Shown here: positions 1 through 9,674 of the stretch, one piece after another
How the letters are laid out: every line of letters begins with the position of its first letter
How positions within the stretch are numbered: position 1 is the first letter of the stretch
Assembly (NCBI RefSeq): GCF_002434265.1
Contig: NZ_DJJS01000008.1
Span: forward strand, 479,667-543,666
Length of the DNA: 64,000 bases
Reading direction: 5' to 3'
Source: Pseudomonas sp. UBA6562
GTDB lineage: Bacteria; Pseudomonadota; Gammaproteobacteria; Pseudomonadales; Pseudomonadaceae
Translations under genes and position numbers: made by a program
Notes under the pieces: generated by a model
The model's database searches: none
What the model was told of the DNA's origin: nothing
What the model saw: only the letters and a program-made list of their open reading frames with translations

Positions 1-1862
1 CATGCTTCCAGGAATATATCTGCCGGCACGATCGGCTTGAAGCTATCACCGCCATCGAAACTGACCGACGCGTATACTTCGATGGTCGAATTGAGCTGCA
101 ACTTTTCCACATGGGATTTTGGTAATTTCATCACCAACTTCCTCGCCTGGTATTCGTCCGCGGAAATCGCGACGTTATCGCGAATGACTTCAGGCGGAAG
201 GGGCGCATACTGCGGTTTGGGCCTGCCGACAACCCAGACCCGGACGATCTGGCCCTGATCGAACAATCGCCAACTGTTGTTGCTCAATGTGAAGAGCACT
301 TCGTCCTTGATGGACTGCAGCGACAGCTTTCCGTTCGGCGCGTCAGGGCACTGCACAGGTTGGAAGTCCGCCGAGTCCCAATCTTCGATTCTCAACCCAT
401 AGATGGGCGATCGTTGCACTGCCCGACCCGCACGCTCCACGGTGTAGTACACCTTCACGCGCCTGCCGAGATTCGCCGGGACGGCCGAAGCAGGAATGAC
501 GTAGCGCAGGTTGTCGTCTACGACGGGGGTGCTGGTGCTGTATTTGCCCAGCTCGCCATAGCCGTCCCAATGCATGGTCACCTTGCCCCAATCGGTGCCT
601 GGGACCTCTGGCAGCCGCACATTGGCGCCGGTGATGAGGCGGATAGGCAGGATGAAGCCGTATTGCTCGATATCGGGATCCGGTTGTTCTGGAGGCTCGG
701 GGTCCTGTGGCGTGACGCCCTCGATGATAGGCAGTTTCAGCACCAGGGGCTTGCGCAAGGTCAGTTCGAGCGCGGCCGAGTCGGCCGCCTCTCCTGGTCT
801 GGCCCACTGGTAAGCGAAGCTCACCGTCTGGCCCAGATTGGCCTGCAACCATTGAGCAGGGATCGAGAAGCGTAGCCGGCCACTGTCGATCAAGGTCCGA
901 TCAACCCGTACGCTGACGCGCCGAGCGGATTCGCCCATTGCATGCAGCAACACATCGTCGGCGTATTGCATGCCGTAATCCGGAATCTCGACCATCAACC
1001 CGTCCGGAAACTGGTCTGGGTCGAGGTATTCGTCGGCGTCACCTTGCACTTGAGGTGGCGGCAGACTTGGAAGCTGGGGTGGCAAGCCGGTCACAATGGT
1101 CAAGCGCTGGACAGTGGACTGGCTTACCGGGTCCGAGGGGCTGCTGTCGGCATAGACCACTGTGTAGCTGATCTCGCACCAATCACCGGCCAACTCCAGT
1201 GTGGAGCGGTCAATGGACCACACTACAGGGCGATGCAGATCCTCTTCCTTGAGTACTTTAGAAAACGTGTCATCGAAAAATTCGTCTGTCCAAGTCAACT
1301 TGACGGTATCCCCCACCGCCATTGCCGGAAACGCACTTACCGCTACCACCAAGTTGCCAGTGATCCGTGCAAGGTCGATGACCAACCCGTCACTGTTCTG
1401 AACATGCGGCGCGGATACTTGCTCGATGGGCGAAATCGGTTTGTTGACATAAAACAGAAGGCGTGGCGACTGTTCCTCCGCATACCGCTCAACCGCACCA
1501 TCGCGGGTGATGATGGTTTTCGCGTAGGAGTAGAACACGGTGCCGCCGTCAAGCCTCGTCAGCAATTCGTTCTTGAAGTCGACCATGAAGCTGCCATCGG
1601 GCTCGAGATCTTGCACCTGCACAGGCGTGCGCTCGCGGTCGACCACTTCGCCCCCGGCACCGCGACCGAAAAACTGTGGCCAAAGTTCGTCGCCGATTTC
1701 CAAGCCATCAAACTTTATATACGTGAAGAGCGGCTGCCCTTGTAACTTTTCCAGATCGACCGAATCGCCTTCCAATGCGGGAACGATGGGCAGCGGCAAC
1801 ACCGTGCTGTGGCGCTCGACCTGGTCTTTATCCTGACCGGACGCCCGTCGGGAATCATTCAT
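1..1862 (-). CDS. large modular protein of unknown function (beta-sandwich family, paralogue 1), partial
   Basis: An open frame of at least 620 codons leaves the window at its left edge, so the C-terminus is missing. The ATG at 1862-1860 is preceded by GGAG eight bases upstream. No signal peptide, membrane segment or known catalytic motif is visible. The protein is acidic, rich in Val, Pro and Thr, and looks like consecutive Ig-like beta-sandwich modules. A single Cys near residue 505 (context VQCPDAPNGKLSL) opens a module that aligns by eye with the C-terminal modules of the proteins at 7530-9512 and 11946-13415, which begin at Cys531 and Cys379. The N-terminus (VLPLPIVPALEG) also resembles those of the two paralogues. 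Because the final module in the paralogues is 110-130 residues, the stop is expected just beyond the window. Function unknown; divergent from the RHS gene. Confidence 0.8.
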   Translation of the reverse strand, partial: MNDSRRASGQDKDQVERHSTVLPLPIVPALEGDSVDLEKLQGQPLFTYIKFDGLEIGDELWPQFFGRGAGGEVVDRERTPVQVQDLEPDGSFMVDFKNELLTRLDGGTVFYSYAKTIITRDGAVERYAEEQSPRLLFYVNKPISPIEQVSAPHVQNSDGLVIDLARITGNLVVAVSAFPAMAVGDTVKLTWTDEFFDDTFSKVLKEEDLHRPVVWSIDRSTLELAGDWCEISYTVVYADSSPSDPVSQSTVQRLTIVTGLPPQLPSLPPPQVQGDADEYLDPDQFPDGLMVEIPDYGMQYADDVLLHAMGESARRVSVRVDRTLIDSGRLRFSIPAQWLQANLGQTVSFAYQWARPGEAADSAALELTLRKPLVLKLPIIEGVTPQDPEPPEQPDPDIEQYGFILPIRLITGANVRLPEVPGTDWGKVTMHWDGYGELGKYSTSTPVVDDNLRYVIPASAVPANLGRRVKVYYTVERAGRAVQRSPIYGLRIEDWDSADFQPVQCPDAPNGKLSLQSIKDEVLFTLSNNSWRLFDQGQIVRVWVVGRPKPQYAPLPPEVIRDNVAISADEYQARKLVMKLPKSHVEKLQLNSTIEVYASVSFDGGDSFKPIVPADIFLEA

Positions 1863-2251
1863 TGGATCGTCTCCTCTATGCGACATCGGCATTATCTTTA
1901 AGCACCTACTTGCCTTGGGTGTGGGGTCTCTCTTCGCGCCAGGCGACATGACGAGCAATGCTGACAAGACAAGTTGACTGCACTGTGGACAGGCGATTGG
2001 TTCAACGACTTACTGGGCGCGACTTTAACGCTCTGTACGTCATCACGCTCGAATGAGCCTCCATGCTTATGATGAAAAACCGGGTTTTCTTCAATGCGGT
2101 CAGGCGTGTGTGCATGCGCCGTTCACCAACAGTTGTACGCCTGATGAAGGGCCTTCGAAACTGGTAGTTTTATCAGGTGGCAATGGTTCAATGACTTGGT
2201 AGCGTTGGTTATGAACCGCAGCTGGTCTGCAGGCAATACGAGGAACAACTC
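1863..2251. other. divergent intergenic region upstream of the RHS gene
   Basis: This stretch separates the two divergent start codons. I see no credible ORF or RNA gene. It carries two imperfect copies of a 16-base element, ATTGGTTCAACGACTT at 1996-2011 and AATGGTTCAATGACTT at 2182-2197 (14 of 16 identical), which could be sites for a shared regulator. The composition is more AT-rich than the flanking genes. The RHS ribosome site GAGGA lies seven bases before its ATG. Confidence 0.5.
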
Positions 2252-5200
2252 ATGACGGTCACATCTGATATAAGCTCAAACGCGCTGAATTTCTTAAGCC
2301 ATTTGCAAAATGGCGTGGATCCTCGTACCGGGCTTTACACACTTTCTATCGCGCTGCCCGCGCTGAGGGGCAACGATCTGCTCGGCCCCGATTTCGAGCT
2401 GGCGTTGCGCTATAGCCCGCTCAACCTCCAGGACACTGGATACGGCAAGGGCTGGAACCTGCAATTGTCGCAGTTCGATCCAGACCTCGAGAGTCGTATC
2501 GTTTCCCTGGCCAGCGGCGAGACCTACAAAGCCACCGGCCGTGTCGGCGCGACCAACCAGCTGGCCATGCAAGAAAAGAAAATCGACAGCTTCCATCTGT
2601 ATGAGGAATCCGACAGCCGCTGGCGCTTGGCGCACCGTTCGGGCCAGGTCGAAATGCTTGAGTCCCAAGGCAGCCTCCGCCATCGTCGGGCCTTGCCGGT
2701 GCAGGTGTTCAATGAACAAGGCCAATGGATCAAGCTCGAATACGTCAACTTCAACGACGGCATCCCGCGGCTGAGCAAAGTCACCGACATGCACGGCGAC
2801 ACGTTGTTGCAGATCACCCGAGAAAGCGCTTTGGTCACGCTGACCTTCAGGACCGACACCGGCAGCGCCTCCTACACCCTGGTGCTGGTGGATGAAGACC
2901 GCAAGGTCGGGCGTATCGAACTGCCCACCGAAAACAAGGCCAGTTGGCGGCTCAAGTACAACAGGCTACGCAACATGGACTGCATCGACCAGGTGCACAC
3001 GCCCACCGGCGGCTTCGAAGAAGTGTTCTATCAAGATGAGGGGCACAAGTTTCCAATTGGCTCCGGCCTCGATCCACTGCCCCGGGTAACGCAGCACCTC
3101 AACCGTCCAGGCCATGGCCAGCCTATGATCGACACGCGTTACACCTATTCGAAAGACCAGCACAATTTCCTCGGTGGCAACGCGTCGCTGGACTGGAAAG
3201 ACGACGGTTTGGACAACCTGTTCCGCAAGCCCATGGACTACGACTATGGCACTACCGAAACCTTGTGGGTCGAGGGCAAACCGGTGCGCAGCATCGAGCG
3301 GACTTTCAACAAATTCCACCTGGTGACCCGCGAAGCGACTTGCCACGGCAGCCTGCTCAGCGACGATGGCGAAACCGTCGTGGGTAACAACATCCTCGAA
3401 AAGATCACAACCTACAACTTGCGCCCCGGGCTGTTCAGCGAACAACCGAAAAACTGCCAATTGCCCCACGCTGTCCAGACGCGCTGGCGCTTGAAAGACA
3501 ACGCCACGCAGGCGCGCTCGGACCGCGTCGCCAGTACCTACGACGACTATGGCAACTTGCTGACTTACCAGGCAGCCAATGGCGTGGTGGAAACGTCCAC
3601 TTGGTACACGGCTGCGCAGGACGGCTATCCCGGCGATCCGGAAGGCTTCGTCAGGCACTTGAAGCGCAAGGTCGTCACACCCGCAACCGGCCATTCGGGC
3701 CAAGCCCCCACGCTGACCACCACCTATCGATACGAGCACCTTGGCGTACTTGCCGACAGCGTTGCCGGCAGCGGCCAGCAATACTGGACGGCCTTGCAAA
3801 GCGAAACGTTCGCCGACCAGAACGAGCTCTATACGGTTCACTACAGCTATTACGCCCACGAACAGGAAACCGCAGCGCCAGACGCGCCAATGGTGCATGG
3901 CCGCTTGCGCGCGCGCGCGTCGGCCTTTCCATGTGGAACGGTTGACCAGAGTGAGGCCAAGGCCACCCTGGACACGCTCATCGAATATGCATACACCTTC
4001 GAAACCATCGATTGGGACAGCTTGCTGGGGTTGGTTGCACAGGACCGTCGCAGCGCCAACGCCGCACCCGAGTGGTTCGAGCAAGCGCGCGTGTTGCGCA
4101 CTCAGCAAACCACCAAGGGCTACGATGAAAAGCAAAAAACGACAGCTCAGGGCTTCTCGTTGTCGACCGGCGAGATGCTGTTGGACCTCGATGAGGACAA
4201 CGTGGCCCGATTCACCCGATACGACGGCCTGAGGCGCATGGTTCGCCAGGTCGTGGCGCCCGGTAGCGTCCACGAAGCATTGCGTAGCGAGGCCTACCAC
4301 CTGTGCGCCACCGAGCAGGAGCAGGCCCAACAGCGCTCTACGGACAGCATGGGCGTGATGACCACGCATCACTTCGACGGGCTTGGCAGGACAGTCGAGC
4401 AAACCCGTGACCATCTCGACCCGGCGGAACCTGAGAAGCATTTGACTACCGTGAAGAACCAATACGACGCCTGGGGTCGGGAGCTGGCGACCAGCCAATA
4501 CGACTGGCTGGACGGGCAGGCTTTCCCGCCACCGGCGCAGTTGCGGACGACCGAACACCGCTACGACACATTGGACGAGCGCAGCATGACCTTGCGCGCC
4601 GACGGCGTGCAGGAGCATCTAGGGCTGGGCGGGCAGCCCTTGCTGGCTACGGAGCAGCGGCGGACGACCGAATACCGCTACGACGCATGGGGCGAGCGCA
4701 GCATGACCTTGCGCGCTGACGGCGTGCAGGAGCATCTTCACTTCGACCCAACCCAAACCGACGAACACAACAATGTGTTCAAGACCCGCTGGCTTCAGGC
4801 GCCCAGGCAGACGCTCACAAGCGAAAAGGTCAGAAGCACCATCAACGTCTTCGAGAAACCGCAACTGATCGAACGGCTAGACTTGGCTGACGCACCGGTC
4901 GCTGTACAGAAGCTGACCTATGACGGTCTGGGTCGGTGCCTCGGCAAAACCGACGAGCGCGGTTTCACAACTGGATTCGAGTACGATGCATTCTCACGCA
5001 TGACGGCTAACCTGTTGCCCGATGAGACGCGTATCGAACGGCGATACGCTGCGCATTCGGAGGCGGATTTACCCGTCAGTATCGTGGTGATCAGCAACGT
5101 GGAGTCGCAACCCCGTTATGAAGTCGGTACCCAGGAGTTTGACGGTCTGGATCGGCTGGTCTCGCGTAGTGTCGGCAAACGGCTCGAACAGTTCCTGCAC

Positions 5201-7339
5201 AAGCCTGGGCAATCCGCGCCCGTGTCCATGACGACCGCCGCCAAGGAAACCATCAATTACACCTACAAGCTCGATTTGTCGCCCTTGCCGACTTCCAGCA
5301 GCGCCGTCGACGAGCAGGCCATCTTCGACTACCACCCGATCACCTCCCTGCTCACAAGCGCCTGCAACGAGCAGGGACAGCGTAAATACGAATATGACTT
5401 GAACAACCGTATGACCCATGAACACTGGATAACACCTGGCAGTGACACGTTGACCACTTCGTACGCCACCTCGTTTCAAGGTCTGCTCGCGACTCATACG
5501 GATGCAGGCGCGGTCGTTACCACACACAGCTACGATGAGCGGGGCCGCACCCAATGCATCGCGCAGGGCAATGTGGTCGCAACGTTCGAATACGACTCGC
5601 TGGGCCGCGTGTCCCGTACCGCCTGCTGCGACCAAGCCAACCACAGCACGTTGACCACCGATGTCCAATACGACGAGCATGGGCGCGAATGCCGTCGTAC
5701 CCAGCAACTCGATGGGCAACCGCCCAAAGTATTCCAGCAAACATGGGGCAAAGATGGCCTGCTGGAGGCACGCGAGCTGCAGGAAGGCAATAGCGTCCTG
5801 CATCGGGAGGAGTTCCTCTACGATGCCAAAGGCCGTCTGAACATCGTCGACTATAGCGGCCTGCACCTGCCTGAAGACGATGAGGGACGATCGGTGACCA
5901 AGCAGGTGTTTCGTTTCGATGCGCTCGACAACATCACCACCGGCCAGACTACATTTGCCGACGCTAGCAGCGCCAGAACCCAGTACACCTACGATAAGGA
6001 CGATCGTTGTCAATTGACGGGCCTGACACTTATCCGAGCCGATCAAACGAAGCTGGAGTTGATATTTTCGTACGACGCCAACGGCAATCTGCAGGTCGAT
6101 GAGCAAGGTCGCGCGCTGCGCTACGACAGCCAGAACCGTCTGCTGGAAGTCGGCAGCACCAGCCGTTACCGTTACGACGGTCTGAGCCGCCTGATGGCCA
6201 GTACCGCCGATGACGACGAGGAGGCCTTGCTGTGGTTCGAAGAAGATCGACTCAGCCTGGCCATGCGCGGCGCGACCGCTACCCGGTACTGTCGGCATGC
6301 CGATCTGCCGCTGGCCGTTCAGAGCGACGATCCTGGCGCTACCCTGTTGTTGCACACCAGCGCTACCCATAGCGTCATGGCCGAGAGCAAGGCCGGGGCG
6401 GTGCGTACTGCCATCTACTTGGCGCATGGGCAGAGCTCCAGCGCTTCGCAACTGGAGAGCGACCTGGGCTTCAACGGCGAAGCGCTGGACGCGGGCAGTG
6501 GCTGGTACCTGTTGGGCAACGGCTACCGCGCCTACAATCCGGCACTGATGCGTTTCAACAGCCCGGACTCGGAAAGCCCGTTCGCTACCGGAGGCTTGAA
6601 CCCTTACATCTACTGCCTGGGTAACCCGGTCACCTTGCGCGACCCTACCGGCCATAGCGCGACAGGTTCGTGGGGCCGGCAAAGGCGTTTGGACGAAGAC
6701 GATCCGAATTGGCTGGGAACCAAGACAGGCGGGGACTCGATGAAATGGATATGGGTGGCCGTGGCCGTCGCTGCCACGATCGGCGCGGTATTCACCGCAG
6801 GCGCCTCATTGGCAGCGGTGGGCGCGTTCGGCGCGGGGGCGGCAACGGCGGTGGCCACCGCAGGCAGCGCAGCGGCGGCCGGGGCGAATGTCGGCTTCTT
6901 TGGCGGACTTGTCGCCAATTTCGCGGGTACGAGCGTACTTTCGGCTGTCCTCCACACGGCCACTGCCGTGCTGGCAGTGGCCGGCACAGGGGCGCATGTG
7001 GTTGCAACCGTCAATGACGACCCCACGGCAGGGAAGTGGGCCGAGTATCTTGGGTTTGCCAGTATCGGCGTGGGTGTGGCGTCGGGTATCACGACCATGG
7101 GCAAGACCGTGATGACGAAATTCTTCGAGCGTGGCGCTCGGGGTTCTGTGGCGGCAAGTGTCGGTCAGGCAGGGCTGCCTACAGCTGTGGCGCAGACTGC
7201 TACTGTGCCAGGCAGGCAACCCAAACCCATGGTGAAAATAGGCCGACGCCTCGGCAAACAAGGATTTGGCCAGTCGGACTTGCCAGAGGATATTTTGATG
7301 GTGGGTCGCTTCGGTCGTCCTCAACGTTATAGCCTTTGA
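2252..7339 (+). CDS. RHS/YD-repeat protein, TccC-like, with hydrophobic C-terminal tail
   Basis: A 1695-residue protein. An N-terminal region (residues 1-240) precedes many YD repeats (motifs such as YDGLGR, YDAFSR, FEYDSLGR, YDANGNL) that in this superfamily form a hollow beta shell around a C-terminal toxin. The conserved end of the core is seen at about residues 1416-1466 (LLGNGYRAYNPALMRFNSPD, then GGLNPYIYCLGNP and DPTGH), where TccC and other Rhs proteins self-cleave using Asp residues. After it come about 225 variable residues: two Ala/Gly-rich hydrophobic stretches (roughly 1497-1560 and 1560-1590) followed by a basic tail. I cannot assign a toxin class; the hydrophobicity suggests a membrane-acting or translocated domain. 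No TcdA or TcdB gene and no obvious small immunity gene lies nearby. A 39-residue-period duplication lies inside the repeats. RBS GAGGA; a strong terminator follows. Confidence 0.93.
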   Translation: MTVTSDISSNALNFLSHLQNGVDPRTGLYTLSIALPALRGNDLLGPDFELALRYSPLNLQDTGYGKGWNLQLSQFDPDLESRIVSLASGETYKATGRVGATNQLAMQEKKIDSFHLYEESDSRWRLAHRSGQVEMLESQGSLRHRRALPVQVFNEQGQWIKLEYVNFNDGIPRLSKVTDMHGDTLLQITRESALVTLTFRTDTGSASYTLVLVDEDRKVGRIELPTENKASWRLKYNRLRNMDCIDQVHTPTGGFEEVFYQDEGHKFPIGSGLDPLPRVTQHLNRPGHGQPMIDTRYTYSKDQHNFLGGNASLDWKDDGLDNLFRKPMDYDYGTTETLWVEGKPVRSIERTFNKFHLVTREATCHGSLLSDDGETVVGNNILEKITTYNLRPGLFSEQPKNCQLPHAVQTRWRLKDNATQARSDRVASTYDDYGNLLTYQAANGVVETSTWYTAAQDGYPGDPEGFVRHLKRKVVTPATGHSGQAPTLTTTYRYEHLGVLADSVAGSGQQYWTALQSETFADQNELYTVHYSYYAHEQETAAPDAPMVHGRLRARASAFPCGTVDQSEAKATLDTLIEYAYTFETIDWDSLLGLVAQDRRSANAAPEWFEQARVLRTQQTTKGYDEKQKTTAQGFSLSTGEMLLDLDEDNVARFTRYDGLRRMVRQVVAPGSVHEALRSEAYHLCATEQEQAQQRSTDSMGVMTTHHFDGLGRTVEQTRDHLDPAEPEKHLTTVKNQYDAWGRELATSQYDWLDGQAFPPPAQLRTTEHRYDTLDERSMTLRADGVQEHLGLGGQPLLATEQRRTTEYRYDAWGERSMTLRADGVQEHLHFDPTQTDEHNNVFKTRWLQAPRQTLTSEKVRSTINVFEKPQLIERLDLADAPVAVQKLTYDGLGRCLGKTDERGFTTGFEYDAFSRMTANLLPDETRIERRYAAHSEADLPVSIVVISNVESQPRYEVGTQEFDGLDRLVSRSVGKRLEQFLHKPGQSAPVSMTTAAKETINYTYKLDLSPLPTSSSAVDEQAIFDYHPITSLLTSACNEQGQRKYEYDLNNRMTHEHWITPGSDTLTTSYATSFQGLLATHTDAGAVVTTHSYDERGRTQCIAQGNVVATFEYDSLGRVSRTACCDQANHSTLTTDVQYDEHGRECRRTQQLDGQPPKVFQQTWGKDGLLEARELQEGNSVLHREEFLYDAKGRLNIVDYSGLHLPEDDEGRSVTKQVFRFDALDNITTGQTTFADASSARTQYTYDKDDRCQLTGLTLIRADQTKLELIFSYDANGNLQVDEQGRALRYDSQNRLLEVGSTSRYRYDGLSRLMASTADDDEEALLWFEEDRLSLAMRGATATRYCRHADLPLAVQSDDPGATLLLHTSATHSVMAESKAGAVRTAIYLAHGQSSSASQLESDLGFNGEALDAGSGWYLLGNGYRAYNPALMRFNSPDSESPFATGGLNPYIYCLGNPVTLRDPTGHSATGSWGRQRRLDEDDPNWLGTKTGGDSMKWIWVAVAVAATIGAVFTAGASLAAVGAFGAGAATAVATAGSAAAAGANVGFFGGLVANFAGTSVLSAVLHTATAVLAVAGTGAHVVATVNDDPTAGKWAEYLGFASIGVGVASGITTMGKTVMTKFFERGARGSVAASVGQAGLPTAVAQTATVPGRQPKPMVKIGRRLGKQGFGQSDLPEDILMVGRFGRPQRYSL
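4544..4737 (+). repeat. in-frame tandem duplication within the RHS gene
   Basis: Two 77-base copies, 4544-4620 and 4661-4737, start exactly 117 bases (39 codons) apart and match at 72 of 77 positions. They encode the paired motif RSMTLRADGVQEHL at roughly residues 765-790 and 804-829. The period equals an integral number of codons, so the reading frame is kept and an extra pair of YD-type strands is added. Confidence 0.9.
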
Positions 7340-7355
7340 TAAAAACGCCCCTAAC

Positions 7356-7382
7356 AAAACCCGCTTTCGAAAGCGGGTTTTG
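7356..7382 (+). terminator. rho-independent terminator after the RHS gene
   Basis: A perfect 26-base palindrome (AAAACCCGCTTTC paired with GAAAGCGGGTTTT) begins 16 bases after the RHS stop codon and ends in a T run. It should separate RHS transcription from the downstream modular protein. Confidence 0.85.
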
Positions 7383-7529
7383 TCCTGTCCCCTCATGCCC
7401 ACCTAGCATTTCTACCAGTTTCAGCCAGCGTCCCCCCAACGCTAGCATTCTCTCAAGTTCTGGGAAGCATCGGCCTTTCCGTCTTGCTCTTGCATCGGAC
7501 ACATCCCTTACCCAGTCGGAGCGCGCCAG

Positions 7530-9512
7530 ATGAGCAAAACCTTCTTCCGCGAACGTGCCGCAGCCGTTCGCGTCGACTACCAAAAAAAACGTGTTCAAAC
7601 GCAGGCTACGCAGCTGACCGTCCTGCCTGATCCCAACGTACCCGGTATCATCGACCCCAGCGATGGCACCCTGAACAAAGACGTGCTGGGCGCAGACTTG
7701 CAAGTCGTCATCGCCGGCTGGCCCAATCTGCCAGAGCCTGGCTACGACGAATACGATATCTTGCAGTTGGAACTGGCGAACGTCGATGGCGCGGGGGCCG
7801 TAGGGCCGTTCAGGCCCGTTGGCACAACTCACCAGTACAATGCCGAGAGCGACTTTCCAGCGACCGTCACGGTACCCAAGAACGAATTGGTGCGAGACGG
7901 TAGGTTGCAGTTGCGTTACTCTGTCTTGTTCCATAACTTCAATAGCGACATCTCCAACGCCATTCCTCTGATCTGCGACAGCACCCCACCCTGGGGCGAG
8001 GTCGAACCGCAACCGGTCTCTTTGCCCAGCGGCCCGGTCACCGATGCCTATTTCGTTGCCAATCCCAACGGCATTCCACTGACGCTCCCCGAGTATCCAG
8101 GGCGGGTCGCAAGCGATAGCTACGCACTCTATTATTCCGCGACCGTACCCGTAGCGCCCTATCCCGATCCTGTGGCAACCGGCAAAGTGCCCACCGACCG
8201 CACCGTGCTGATCCCCAAAGCGGAAGTCGAAGCACGCGGTGACGGCCACTTCTATGTCGTTTACCTGTTGCTCGACAAAGCCACCAACCGCAGCCGCATT
8301 TCAGAAGTGGCCGAAGTCTTCGTCAACCTCGGTGCCCTGCCACAGACCCTCGAGAAACCCGTCGTGCCTTTGGCTGCCGACGGCCTGATCGATCTGGAGG
8401 ATGCGCAAGCCAGCGTCAATGTCGAGATCCCGGCGTTCGCCAATCATCGCAAGACCGATGACGTGGAAGTCACGTGGGGCACGGCACCGCCCTTCACCGA
8501 GCAAATCGGTTCGCGGCCCTTCCCTCTGGTCATCCGGGTACCCTCCGAACACTTGCGTCAGGCCTACGGTACGGCTGACGATGAAGTTGTGACGACTGTT
8601 AGCTACCGAGTGTTGCGCCATGGCGTTCCCTATGGACCTGAAAGCGTCGACGTCAGCGTCGATTTTTCGGTCGTCGGCCCACCCCGCCCCGATCCCGATC
8701 CGACTTGGCCCGACCCGATCAACGCCGCTTTGGTGGCGCCCATCGTCAAAGGCAAGACCTCGGATACCGACAACAAACTCGAGCGGGTCGATGCCGGTCA
8801 AGCTGCAGACCTTCTGTTCACGCTCTATACGCCAGCCAAGAGCGGTGAGGTGGTGAACTTCTACTGGGCCGGCACCTTGGTCAAGGAAGCCACGTATGTG
8901 GTCGACACCACGGACACTTCGCCCATCACGGTGGAAATCCCCTGGTCGTACATCCTCGCGGCGGGCAACCAAGCCCAACTGCCAGTGCACTACACCATTC
9001 GCAAAGCCGAAGACGCAGGTAACGAGCAGCGCTCCGTCACCGCGCTGGTGGCTGCGGATGCCGTTACCGAGGTGCCTGAGTCGGCTCAGTTCGAGCGTAT
9101 GCAAGGCCGTTGGTTGAACTGCTCATCGTTGTGGGAAGACCCGAGCAATCCTACGGGCGATCCGGCGTTTCGGGTTACCGTCAAACCGCTGACCAAGTAC
9201 TTGCCCCAAGGTGGCAGAGTGACGATGGTCTGGACGGCGCTGGCCAAACGCGATGGAGACACCGACATACCGGCTGCGAAAAAGACCGAAGAGATCACCA
9301 TCACCCAGGCCCAGGCGGAAAACGGTTTTACTTGGGACATCAAGCCTTACCAAACTCACATTCTGCCCATCTACAACTACAACAACCTGGGGCCGGACGG
9401 TCGGGGCCGCGTGCATTACGCGCTTGAGTACAAAGGGGAAACGATCAGATCGGAAGACGTCGAGGCGTGGGTAGGCCTCGGTGTGGGCGGGTCCACCTGC
9501 CCGGTTCCTTGA
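7530..9512 (+). CDS. modular beta-sandwich protein of unknown function (paralogue 2)
   Basis: A 660-residue acidic protein with no signal peptide, membrane segment or catalytic motif. It appears to consist of about five Ig-like modules of 110-130 residues. By eye it aligns strongly with the 489-residue protein at 11946: LRYSVLFHNFNSDISNA here against LRYSVVFYNGNSADSSA there, each followed by an STPP or TSPP motif, then VTDAY, YYSATV/WYWSATI and RGDG/AGDG in the same order. It has extra central modules with the pattern PIVKG...VDAGQAADLLF, and a C-terminal module opening at Cys531. The frame begins within 200 bases of the RHS terminator. It may be a structural, adhesive or partner protein of the RHS system, but that is inference from proximity only. 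Confidence 0.88.
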   Translation: MSKTFFRERAAAVRVDYQKKRVQTQATQLTVLPDPNVPGIIDPSDGTLNKDVLGADLQVVIAGWPNLPEPGYDEYDILQLELANVDGAGAVGPFRPVGTTHQYNAESDFPATVTVPKNELVRDGRLQLRYSVLFHNFNSDISNAIPLICDSTPPWGEVEPQPVSLPSGPVTDAYFVANPNGIPLTLPEYPGRVASDSYALYYSATVPVAPYPDPVATGKVPTDRTVLIPKAEVEARGDGHFYVVYLLLDKATNRSRISEVAEVFVNLGALPQTLEKPVVPLAADGLIDLEDAQASVNVEIPAFANHRKTDDVEVTWGTAPPFTEQIGSRPFPLVIRVPSEHLRQAYGTADDEVVTTVSYRVLRHGVPYGPESVDVSVDFSVVGPPRPDPDPTWPDPINAALVAPIVKGKTSDTDNKLERVDAGQAADLLFTLYTPAKSGEVVNFYWAGTLVKEATYVVDTTDTSPITVEIPWSYILAAGNQAQLPVHYTIRKAEDAGNEQRSVTALVAADAVTEVPESAQFERMQGRWLNCSSLWEDPSNPTGDPAFRVTVKPLTKYLPQGGRVTMVWTALAKRDGDTDIPAAKKTEEITITQAQAENGFTWDIKPYQTHILPIYNYNNLGPDGRGRVHYALEYKGETIRSEDVEAWVGLGVGGSTCPVP

Positions 9513-9674
9513 AACGGGCCGCCGTGAACTCTGCCGAATCAGATGAAACGCGCCAGTCACCGGAATTTTCCTACACCGGATTACCTGTAGTCCCACTAGG
9601 CTTCCGCGCTGACTGGCAAGGCCTTCACGCGTGAAAAAGGCCGAGCGATTTTTCGGATCTCAAAAGGTAACGCT
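9513..9674. other. intergenic region before the autotransporter
   Basis: This short gap contains a widely spaced inverted pair GCCAGTCA (9552-9559) and TGACTGGC (9610-9617). It could fold in a leader RNA or be an operator; there is no further support. A purine-rich AAAAGGTAACGCT precedes the autotransporter ATG. Confidence 0.3.

Noticed and set aside
3906..3921. GC dinucleotide run inside the RHS gene as a phase-variation tract
   Set aside because: The run is short and the frame continues intact on both sides; a six- or seven-unit GC stretch is common in this composition.
2966..4618. 550-codon minus-strand frame opposite the RHS gene
   Set aside because: Antisense shadow of a long repeat gene; no start site or recognisable domain.
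5069..6682. 537-codon minus-strand frame opposite the RHS gene
   Set aside because: Same reason: a shadow of the RHS coding bias.
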